NCBI GenBank assembly: GCA_025352485.1
Contig: JANXTJ010000022.1
Span: forward strand, 1-5,395
Direction: 5' to 3'
DNA from: Salinibacterium sp.
Lineage (GTDB): Bacteria > Actinomycetota > Actinomycetes > Actinomycetales > Microbacteriaceae
DNA length: 5,395 nucleotides
Part shown: positions 1 through 5,395 of the stretch, in pieces
How the letters are laid out: each line of letters opens with the position of its first letter
Position numbering within the stretch: the first letter of the stretch is position 1
Program-made: the position numbers and the translations under genes
The notes under the pieces: generated by a model
The model's input: only the letters and a program-made list of their open reading frames with translations
The model's database searches: none
Told to the model about the DNA's origin: nothing

Positions 1-94
1 AGTCCGGGAGCGAGCGAGGGGGCTGCTCCGATGTTCATCCCCACGACACAGGAGGTGCCGAAGGTCGCTTTCGCGTCGCCGACGGCCAGCGCGC
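1..94 (+). repeat. Left arm of a 94-bp perfect inverted repeat (probable fold-back chimera)
   Basis: Every base from 1 to 94 is the reverse complement of bases 278 down to 185; the match stops at base 95 (A, where C would be needed). The partner arm is conserved kinase coding sequence, so this arm is the misplaced copy: in the kinase frame it encodes residues unlike anything in the family, and recognisable homology begins just after it. The arms end in the palindrome GCGCGC (89-94 and 185-190), a short homology that could have seeded a strand switch. The repeat reaches the window edge, so its true length is unknown. A natural inversion is possible, but perfect identity inside coding sequence next to an end favours an artefact. 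Confidence 0.93.
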
Positions 95-906
95 AGTTCG
101 GCTGGCTCGACGCGAGCATCGCCGGGGTCAGCGTGCCGATCACCGGCATGATCGGCGACCAACAGGCCTCACTCCTCGGCCACGGCGCGCTGGCCGTCGG
201 CGACGCGAAAGCGACCTTCGGCACCTCCTGTGTCGTGGGGATGAACATCGGAGCAGCCCCCTCGCTCGCTCCCGGACTGGTGACGTCGATCGCCTGGGCC
301 GACCAGGTCGGCGGCGTCACCTACGAGATGGAGGGCTCGGCCTTCCACTCCGGGTACACCATGACCTGGCTCACCCGAATGCTGTCGCTGCCGGATGCGG
401 AACAGGAGCGGGTCACCTACAGCCTTCTGGATGCCGACCGGCGCGTCACTGTGGTACCCGCGTTCACCGGGATGGGCGCTCCCACCTGGTTGGGCGGCAC
501 CGGCGCCACGATCAGCGGGCTCACCATGGAGACAGAGCCCACCGATATCTTGCGGGCGGGCATCGAGAGCATGGCGTACCAAGCCTTCGACCTGATCTCG
601 GCGATGCCGGTCGCCGTGGGCGGCCAGTTCTCGCTCTCGGTCGACGGCGGTGCCGCCAGCAACGACTACCTCTGCCAGTCGCTCGCCGACCTGTCCGGCC
701 GCATCATTGTGCGCCCCTCCAGCCGCGAACTCACCGGCCTCGGCGCCGCGATCGCCGCGGCGACCACGCTCGGCATCAATTTTGCGGCGGCCGATCCCGC
801 CGATGCTCCGACAGCCCCCGAACAATTCGTGCCGCACAGCGACACCAGTTACGTGCGCGATGGTTTTGCGCACTGGAAGAAGACGGTGCTCCAGCACCTC
901 ACCTAG
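94..906 (+). CDS. FGGY-family carbohydrate/polyol kinase, C-terminal half (5' end lost)
   Basis: This is an ATP-dependent cytosolic sugar or polyol kinase; only the second half is present. Family motifs appear in order: SAQFG near the start (SSEVYG in GlpK), VPITGM-GDQQ at about 133-165 with the catalytic Asp codon at 157-159, TFGTS at about 214-228, EGSAFHSG at about 331-354, VPAFTGMGAPTW at about 457-492, the RAGIESMAYQ helix, the adenine-site DGGAASND at about 643-666, and RPSSRELTGLGAA. It ends at TAG 904-906. FGGY kinases are near 500 residues; about 270 are seen, so roughly 230 N-terminal residues are missing. The frame stays open leftward to base 1 through the inverted repeat, but that part is not family-like, so the feature begins where homology begins; the ATG at 31 is rejected. 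The Asp, Gln and Phe that bind glycerol in GlpK are kept, so a polyol-type substrate is plausible but unproven. It converges on the mutarotase gene. Confidence 0.85.
   Translation, partial: QFGWLDASIAGVSVPITGMIGDQQASLLGHGALAVGDAKATFGTSCVVGMNIGAAPSLAPGLVTSIAWADQVGGVTYEMEGSAFHSGYTMTWLTRMLSLPDAEQERVTYSLLDADRRVTVVPAFTGMGAPTWLGGTGATISGLTMETEPTDILRAGIESMAYQAFDLISAMPVAVGGQFSLSVDGGAASNDYLCQSLADLSGRIIVRPSSRELTGLGAAIAAATTLGINFAAADPADAPTAPEQFVPHSDTSYVRDGFAHWKKTVLQHLT
185..278 (-). repeat. Right arm of the 94-bp inverted repeat (native copy inside the kinase gene)
   Basis: This arm pairs perfectly with bases 1-94 across a 90-base loop (95-184). Read on the plus strand it encodes the kinase stretch just after the GDQQ motif, including the phosphate-binding-type run around TFGTS, which lines up with the equivalent NTYGT segment of the glpK gene in this window. 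It is therefore the original copy, with the 1-94 arm derived from it. Confidence 0.93.
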
Positions 907-915
907 AGCGCTGCT

Positions 916-1359
916 TCAGGCTTCGGCGGGCGGAAAAACCACGCCCTTGCTGAGGATGAAACATCCCCACGGGCGCGGTTCGAGCGTGTGCACGACCGCG
1001 TAAGCGCGGCGCGATCGCTCATAAAAATCTAGCCGAGGCACGATTTCCCACTCCAACGCCCGAGGATGCTCCCGGCGCGCGATGTCGAGAATTTCGTCCT
1101 GCTCCGAGGTAGTGAGCGTGGGGTCTTCGTGTACTTCCATCCGCGCCAAGGGGCGCTCGATGAACTCATCCAGCGGAAAAACCCCGAGGATTGCGCTCGC
1201 CGCGCGCACCACACCGACCTCCCCCAGCCGCACTACCGGTCGCCCGGTCGCCGCCGCCGGAAAGTTTCTGTCGACCAGAAGCAGCTCGTCGCCGTGCCCC
1301 ATCTCGTCGAGGATGCGCAACAACTCTCCGCTCAAAAGCGGATCTATTCCCTTAAGCAC
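916..1359 (-). CDS. RbsD/FucU-family sugar mutarotase (FucU-like)
   Basis: The 147-residue product belongs to the RbsD/FucU family, cytosolic oligomeric enzymes that interconvert anomers of free sugars (ribose for RbsD, fucose for FucU). The N-terminus (MLKGIDPLLS, then EMGHGDEL with catalytic-type His22, and D30 before NFP) is typical of FucU, as is the C-terminal FYERSRRAYAVVHT segment at residues 112-125. The length fits the 130-150 residue family range. The start is GTG at 1359, set by a good Shine-Dalgarno 5 bases upstream and by the family N-terminus. Near the C-terminus, where E. coli FucU has a Tyr-Gly-Asn triplet, this protein has Trp131-Gly-Cys133. The Tyr and Asn are active-site residues in characterised members, so activity or substrate may differ. 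It lies 12 bases after the aldolase stop and is the last gene of the operon. The family is sure; the sugar is not. Confidence 0.9.
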   Translation of the reverse strand: MLKGIDPLLSGELLRILDEMGHGDELLLVDRNFPAAATGRPVVRLGEVGVVRAASAILGVFPLDEFIERPLARMEVHEDPTLTTSEQDEILDIARREHPRALEWEIVPRLDFYERSRRAYAVVHTLEPRPWGCFILSKGVVFPPAEA

Positions 1360-1364
1360 GTGTT

Positions 1365-1370
1365 CTCCCT
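1365..1370 (-). promoter_or_regulatory. Ribosome binding site of the mutarotase gene
   Basis: On the minus strand, AGGGAG lies 5 bases before the GTG start at 1359, within the 12-base gap after the aldolase TAA. It is the clearest Shine-Dalgarno in the window and settles the choice of the non-ATG start. Confidence 0.75.
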
Positions 1371-1371
1371 G

Positions 1372-2238
1372 TTACGAGATGGCTGCTGCCTCAGGAGCAC
1401 TGGCCATCCCGGCGCAACCGTACTCGGTCATCTTCTCGGCCGTTGCATCAATCATCAGGCGTCGGCCCTCTGCCATCGCCACTTCAAACTGTCGATCGCC
1501 CAAAGCCCAGGTCTGCTCGACCCCGCGGCGGAAGGCGTGCCGCAGATCGGTGTCGGCGTTGAGCTTGTGGATGCCCGCCCCGATGGCTGCGCGCAGGTCT
1601 TCCAACGGGACTCCGGATGCGCCGTGCAGCACCAGCGGGATACCGGTCACGTCGCGAATCGCACGGATGCGGTCGATCGCCAGAGGCAGCGGACGGGTCG
1701 GCGGGATGCCGTGGAACACCCCGGCGGAGACCGCGAGAAGGTCTACCCCGGTCTTGGCCACGAATTCCTCGGCCTCGTCGACCTTCGTGTAGTAATCGGT
1801 CCAGTCCACGTCGGTGCCTGCATCCGGAATCTTGCCCAGTTCGGCCTCGACGGGCACGCCGAACGAGTGAGCGACGGCCACGATGTGGCGCGTCGCCTCG
1901 ACGTTATCTTCGAAGCTCAGGTGCGAGCCATCGAACATAATCGAGTCGAATCCGAGCTTGAGCGCCAGAAAGACCTCGTCATAGGTGCCGTGGTCGAGGT
2001 GAATGGCCGCCTCGACGTTGGACTTATCCAACTCGTGACGGGTCATGCGAAAGGCCTCCTCCAGCCCGAGGTGCGGCACGATCGCGCGCCCGACCTGCAG
2101 GAAGATGGGGGAATTCGCCTTTTCCGCCCCGCGGATGAGCGCCTGAGTCGTTTCGGGGTTGTGCATGTTGAAGCCACCAACCGCATAGCCACCCTGTTGC
2201 GCCCGCTTGACCATGGCCATTGGGTTTACTTTTCGCAC
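1372..2238 (-). CDS. Class II ketose-(bis)phosphate aldolase (FbaA/GatY/KbaY family)
   Basis: This is a zinc-dependent TIM-barrel aldolase of 288 residues that reversibly splits a ketose phosphate into dihydroxyacetone phosphate and an aldehyde. Motifs in order are GGYAVGGFNMHN at residues 16-27, IHLDHG at 79-84 (catalytic Asp82, zinc-ligand His83), FDGS at 102-105, VEAELG at 130-135, zinc-ligand-type His176 in GVFHG, zinc-ligand His205 in LVLHGASG, and the phosphate-site run KLNADTDLR at 225-233. GTG 2238 was chosen because it puts Asp82/His83 at the same numbers as in E. coli KbaY, gives the usual length, and has a purine-rich GAGAAG just upstream. TTG 2268 and ATG 2220 are possible alternatives. 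The segment around His176 reads SAGVFHG rather than the common AIGTAHG, so the substrate may not be fructose or tagatose bisphosphate. It follows glpK after 63 bases and precedes the mutarotase by 12. Confidence 0.9.
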   Translation of the reverse strand: MRKVNPMAMVKRAQQGGYAVGGFNMHNPETTQALIRGAEKANSPIFLQVGRAIVPHLGLEEAFRMTRHELDKSNVEAAIHLDHGTYDEVFLALKLGFDSIMFDGSHLSFEDNVEATRHIVAVAHSFGVPVEAELGKIPDAGTDVDWTDYYTKVDEAEEFVAKTGVDLLAVSAGVFHGIPPTRPLPLAIDRIRAIRDVTGIPLVLHGASGVPLEDLRAAIGAGIHKLNADTDLRHAFRRGVEQTWALGDRQFEVAMAEGRRLMIDATAEKMTEYGCAGMASAPEAAAIS

Positions 2239-2301
2239 GTTCTTCTCTTTCCCATTTTTTTCACGCAATGCACGCCCCTCGCCAGCGAGCGGCGGCCAGG
2301 T
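2239..2301 (-). other. 63-base glpK-aldolase intergenic spacer
   Basis: This is the longest gap in the minus-strand gene run. It holds a small palindrome at 2278-2289 (5-bp arms, 2-base centre), followed toward the aldolase by an A-rich stretch (seven A's on the coding strand) and a purine-rich leader. The hairpin is too short for a strong terminator and has no T-tract on the coding strand. I see no clear -35/-10 pair. It could host an RNA-processing or weak internal start signal, but nothing is demonstrable. Confidence 0.4.
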
Positions 2302-3831
2302 TTATCGTGCCGGGTGACTTGACCGCGGTCGGCGCGGTGGGATGGAGCGTGCCGCTGCCACAGCCTGCGTCCAACCGTCGTACAGTTCCTCGCGCTGGTC
2401 CGCTGACATGGTCGGCTCAAACACGCGCTCGAGTTGCCAGGAGCCGGCGAGATCGGTAGTGCCGTTCCACAGACCGACTCCCGTTCCCGCGAGACGGGCA
2501 ACCCCCAGAGCGGTGCGCTCCAGTCCGTGCGGGCGCTCGACGGGAATGCCGAGGATGTCAGCCTGAAATTGACACAGGAAGTCGTTTCGGGTGGCGCCGC
2601 CGTCGACCTTGAGGCTCGGAACGCTGATTCCGCCACGTGTCAGCGCGTCGACATTGTCGCGGGTCTGATAGGCCATCGCTTCGACACCGGCACGCACGAC
2701 GTGCGCTGCCCCTGTGTCGAGAGTCAGCCCGATAATCGCGCCACGCACCTGCCGATCCCAGTACGGATCGCACAGCCCAGCGAAGGCCGGCACAAAATAA
2801 ACGCCCCCGTTGTCGGGGACGGACTGGGCGATTTTGTCGCTGGCGTCGACCGAATCGATGAGTCGCATATTGTCACGCAACCAGTGCAGTGTCTGGCCGC
2901 TGTGGAAGACAACTCCCTCGACCTCGAAGGTCGTGACAGCGTCCATCTTCCACGCGACGCTGCTCGTCATCCCGTCGATGTTGGCGGGCTCTGAGCCCAC
3001 GTTGACGGTGAGAACGCCCGCGGTGCCGTAGGTGTTTTTGGCCGCGCCCTGCCCGAGGCAGGCCTGACCATAGAGGCCAGCCTGCTGGTCCCCAAGCATC
3101 GCCATCACCGGGATCGTTGCGTCTCCCCCGCCGGGCAGCAGCGCCGCGTCAACAAATCCGAAACAGGAATCGGAGGCGACCACCTCGGGAAGCAGCTGCA
3201 TGGGAATGTCGTACATCTCGCAGAGTACGCGATCCCAGACACCCTCGTGAATGTTGAACATTGCCGTGCGGGAGGCGGCGCTCGGGTCGGTGCGATGCGA
3301 CTTCCCTGCCGTCAGATTCCACAGCAACCAGGTGTCGACGGTTCCGGCCGCAAGCTTTCCCTCGAGCGCGGCATCACGCACACCCGGCACGTTTTCCAGA
3401 ATCCACACCAGTTTGGATGCCGAGAAATAGGAATCATTTCGCAGACCCGTCCGGCGCCGAATTTCGTCGTCCATTCCGGCGGCAGACCAGCGAGCGACGA
3501 TGTCGTCGGTCTGCTTTGACATCCACATGATCGCGTTGTAGACGGGGCGTCCCGTTGCGCGATCCCAGATCATGCAGGTTTCACGGTGGGTGGTCAGGCC
3601 GACGGCGACGATGTCACTCGCAGTCGCGCCCACCTTGTCCATGGCCTGGCGAATCGAGCTCTCTGCCGCCCTCCAGAGGGTCGCGGGGTCGAGTTCGACC
3701 CAGGACGGTTGCGGGAAAAGGGCTTGAATCGGTGCTGAGGCGTCGCTGACCGTGCGGCCAGCCTCGTCAACCAGCACAGCACGAGCACTGCTCGAACCTT
3801 CGTCTAAAGCCAGTACGTATCTTCCAGCCAT
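2302..3831 (-). CDS. glpK: Glycerol kinase (FGGY family)
   Basis: The 509-residue product matches the usual length of glycerol kinase, which makes sn-glycerol 3-phosphate from glycerol and ATP in the cytosol. The N-terminal FGGY domain has LDEGSSSAR (Asp10) and FPQPSWVELDP at 39-49. The glycerol-contact residues of E. coli GlpK are all found: Arg83-Glu84, Trp103, Tyr135, Asp248-Gln249 (GDQQ, catalytic Asp) and Phe309. The C-terminal domain has KNTYGT at 265-270, YFVPAFAGLCDPYWD at 345-359 and VDGGATRND at 409-417. ATG 3831 gives the canonical N-terminus and lies 4 bases after the glpD stop, with a weak GGGAAG inside the end of glpD, so translational coupling is likely. Oddities: IMWMSKQT replaces the usual VWQ-x-RRT, and GLCDPYWD replaces GLGAPYWD, so a related polyol is conceivable. 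The segment near 219-225 lacks the His that HPr phosphorylates in low-GC Gram-positive enzymes. The tail is Arg/Pro-rich. Confidence 0.9.
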   Translation of the reverse strand: MAGRYVLALDEGSSSARAVLVDEAGRTVSDASAPIQALFPQPSWVELDPATLWRAAESSIRQAMDKVGATASDIVAVGLTTHRETCMIWDRATGRPVYNAIMWMSKQTDDIVARWSAAGMDDEIRRRTGLRNDSYFSASKLVWILENVPGVRDAALEGKLAAGTVDTWLLWNLTAGKSHRTDPSAASRTAMFNIHEGVWDRVLCEMYDIPMQLLPEVVASDSCFGFVDAALLPGGGDATIPVMAMLGDQQAGLYGQACLGQGAAKNTYGTAGVLTVNVGSEPANIDGMTSSVAWKMDAVTTFEVEGVVFHSGQTLHWLRDNMRLIDSVDASDKIAQSVPDNGGVYFVPAFAGLCDPYWDRQVRGAIIGLTLDTGAAHVVRAGVEAMAYQTRDNVDALTRGGISVPSLKVDGGATRNDFLCQFQADILGIPVERPHGLERTALGVARLAGTGVGLWNGTTDLAGSWQLERVFEPTMSADQREELYDGWTQAVAAARSIPPRRPRSSHPAR

Positions 3832-3835
3832 CAGG

Positions 3836-5395
3836 TCAGCGCTTCCCGACGGCAGGCGGCGAAGCGCTGTCTTTCTGGGCGCGCCCAGGCACCGAGAGGT
3901 GACCGAGCCACTCGCGGTACTCGGCGATCTCGGCGGCGCGCCGTTTTTCGTCCCAGCCCAGCGTGCCACCCAGAATCTCGGTGGCGCGCGTGATGCCGGC
4001 CAGCCCGTGATCCGGCTCAAAGGCAAGAAGGATTCTGCGCGCCATCACGTCGGACAGGGTGTGCGCAAATTCTTGCTCGGCCGCGAAGACCAACTCGGCC
4101 GCGATCGCCGCAGAGTTCGGATCGAATCTCTCGGCCAGCGCCGGGGTGGCCCTAACCAACTTCAGGACCTCTTCTGCGCGCACGCCGTACAGGCCGAACA
4201 AACGCTCGGCCGTGTCTGCGGCGACCTCGCTGGAGACCAAGAAGGATGCCCGAGCTGCAGCGTAGTCGGCCACTGCCGCACCGGGGAACGGGAGGTTTCG
4301 GGTCGGCGACGCGATCTTCTTGCGACCGAGGGCCCTGAACGCGATGTCGACGGCGTCTTCCGCGAGCTGCCGATAGGTGGTCAGCTTGCCACTGACGACC
4401 GAGTACAGATTCGCCTGGCCGTCTTTCTTGTGGTCATGAATGATGTGGCTGCGCGGGATTTTCCATTCCGGAACTCCCGGAGCAGACGGAAGCGGGCGAA
4501 CACCGCTGTAGGTGAACAGCACGTCGTCGATGGCAAGCTTCGCCTCCGGGATCAGCGCATTCGTCTCCGCGAGGAGATAATCGACCTCCACCGTGGTGGC
4601 GCGGGCGCTATCCGGCTCTGCATCGAACTTCGTGTCGGTGCACCCGATCAGGTAGCGGCCCATCCACGGGATCACCAGAACGAGGCGGCCGTCTGACTGC
4701 GACTCGTAGTAGACGACGTCATTGGGCGCCCCTGGGAACGACTCGACAATGATGTGCGTGCCCTTGGAGCCGCCGATGAGGCGCTTGCCCATCGTTGGGG
4801 CAGCACTCGGGGCGTCGCTGGGGTTACCGAGCACCCAGTCCACCCACGGGCCAGCAGCGTTCATCACTACGGCACCGAGCACCTCGACGGCTTTACCGGT
4901 GCGTGCGTCGGTGTAACGCACACCGCGCGCCACACCATTCTGCACGAGGATCTCGTTAACTTCGGCATGGTTGATGACCACGGCGCCGTCTGCCTTCGCG
5001 GCGACGGCGAGTTCAACGCAGAGTCTTTCGGCGTAGGAGACTTGACCGTCGGTGAAGAGAGCCGCGCCGCCAAGGCCGCCCTGCTCCATGCCAGCAAAGC
5101 GCTGCAACACCTTCTTGCGAGACAGGATCCGGTGCGACGGAGACTTCTTGTCAAACGACAAGACGTCGTACGCAATCATTCCCATCCAGATGAGCCACGA
5201 GGGGCGCTTGTTTCTGGAGTAGAACGGCATTAGGAGGGGAACCGGCTTCACCAAATGCGGGGCGAGCACGAACAGTCGTTCGCGCTCCCTCAGCGATTCA
5301 CGCACCAGCCCGATCTCGCCGTGCTCGAGGTAACGCAGCCCGCCGTGGATGAGGCGTCCAGACCAGGCCGAGACCCCGCTGCACAGGTCATCCTT
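3836..5395 (-). CDS. glpD: Aerobic glycerol-3-phosphate dehydrogenase, partial (N-terminus beyond the window)
   Basis: This FAD-dependent, membrane-associated dehydrogenase oxidises sn-glycerol 3-phosphate to dihydroxyacetone phosphate and passes electrons to quinone. There are 519 visible residues; about 35-50 N-terminal residues, including the GxGxxG dinucleotide fold, lie past the right edge. The frame is open to base 5395. Visible residues 5-24 carry the family signature (CSGVSAWSGRLIHGGLRYLE), followed by AGPWVD at 181-186, GSKGTH at 209-214, IPWMGR at 242-247, TDT at 253-255, YSGVRPL at 296-302 and SGKLTTYR at 335-342. The last ~150 residues form the DAO C-terminal helical domain (TLSDVMARR, then LGWDEKRR). 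The stop is TGA at 3838-3836. GTG 5305 is an internal codon, not the start. It is the first visible gene of the operon and sits 4 bases before glpK, the usual partner. A polyol-phosphate specificity other than glycerol, as in EryB-type relatives, cannot be excluded. Confidence 0.94.
   Translation of the reverse strand, partial: KDDLCSGVSAWSGRLIHGGLRYLEHGEIGLVRESLRERERLFVLAPHLVKPVPLLMPFYSRNKRPSWLIWMGMIAYDVLSFDKKSPSHRILSRKKVLQRFAGMEQGGLGGAALFTDGQVSYAERLCVELAVAAKADGAVVINHAEVNEILVQNGVARGVRYTDARTGKAVEVLGAVVMNAAGPWVDWVLGNPSDAPSAAPTMGKRLIGGSKGTHIIVESFPGAPNDVVYYESQSDGRLVLVIPWMGRYLIGCTDTKFDAEPDSARATTVEVDYLLAETNALIPEAKLAIDDVLFTYSGVRPLPSAPGVPEWKIPRSHIIHDHKKDGQANLYSVVSGKLTTYRQLAEDAVDIAFRALGRKKIASPTRNLPFPGAAVADYAAARASFLVSSEVAADTAERLFGLYGVRAEEVLKLVRATPALAERFDPNSAAIAAELVFAAEQEFAHTLSDVMARRILLAFEPDHGLAGITRATEILGGTLGWDEKRRAAEIAEYREWLGHLSVPGRAQKDSASPPAVGKR

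Noticed and set aside
1..278. Inverted repeat as insertion-sequence ends, attachment site or invertible switch
   Set aside because: One arm is plain kinase coding sequence, the loop is more of the same gene, and no transposase, recombinase or target duplication is present.
169..897. Minus-strand open frame opposite the left kinase
   Set aside because: It is Gly/Arg/His-rich without motifs, while the opposite strand carries clear FGGY kinase motifs.
2239..2268. TTG 2268 as the aldolase start
   Set aside because: It adds ten Lys/Asn/Glu-rich residues unlike the family and consumes the purine-rich leader that serves GTG 2238; the later start also matches KbaY numbering.
2278..2289. Small palindrome as a rho-independent terminator after glpK
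   Set aside because: The arms are only 5 bp with a 2-base centre and there is no T-run on the coding strand after it; A's follow instead.
1066..2322. Long plus-strand open frame opposite the aldolase and mutarotase genes
   Set aside because: It is a GC-rich shadow frame: no recognisable domain, Arg/His/Gln-rich composition, and it lies wholly antisense to two well-supported genes.
3832..4026. 65-residue N-terminal extension of glpK
   Set aside because: It overlaps the conserved end of glpD in another frame and precedes the canonical GlpK start (MAGRYVLALDEG) at 3831.
3752..4696. Plus-strand open frame opposite the glpK start and glpD
   Set aside because: It is antisense to conserved glpD sequence and has no family motif; a product of high-GC codon bias.

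Overview
The window is GC-rich. Its protein sequences, its non-ATG starts and the style of the GlpD homologue point to a high-GC Gram-positive bacterium (Actinobacteria, possibly Microbacteriaceae). That placement is inferred from codon and protein flavour only; there is no rRNA or other marker gene here.

Layout. Four genes run leftward on the minus strand in the order glpD (aerobic glycerol-3-phosphate dehydrogenase, N-terminus cut off by the right edge), glpK (FGGY-family glycerol kinase), a class II ketose-(bis)phosphate aldolase of the GatY/KbaY type, and an RbsD/FucU-family sugar mutarotase. Gaps are 4, 63 and 12 bases, so they look like one operon, perhaps in two sub-blocks (glpD-glpK, then aldolase-mutarotase). 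On the left, on the plus strand and converging on this operon with only 9 bases between the stop codons, is the C-terminal half of a second FGGY kinase. There are no RNA genes, mobile elements, CRISPR arrays, transporters or regulators in view.

How the genes fit together. GlpK phosphorylates glycerol or a similar polyol, and GlpD oxidises the product to dihydroxyacetone phosphate or an analogous ketose phosphate. The aldolase would make or split a ketose phosphate using dihydroxyacetone phosphate. The mutarotase would interconvert anomers of a free aldose, and the second kinase would phosphorylate another sugar or polyol. The genes therefore suggest polyol/sugar catabolism that meets glycolysis at the triose phosphates. 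The exact substrate cannot be read from the sequence, and glycerol is only the default assignment.

The most striking structural feature is at the left end. Bases 1-94 are a perfect reverse complement of bases 185-278, inside the second kinase gene, separated by a 90-base loop. This most likely marks a fold-back chimera at a contig end (amplification or assembly artefact). If so, the first 94 bases do not belong to the kinase gene and the ATG at base 31 is not a real start. I did not find convincing evidence of a previously undescribed system.
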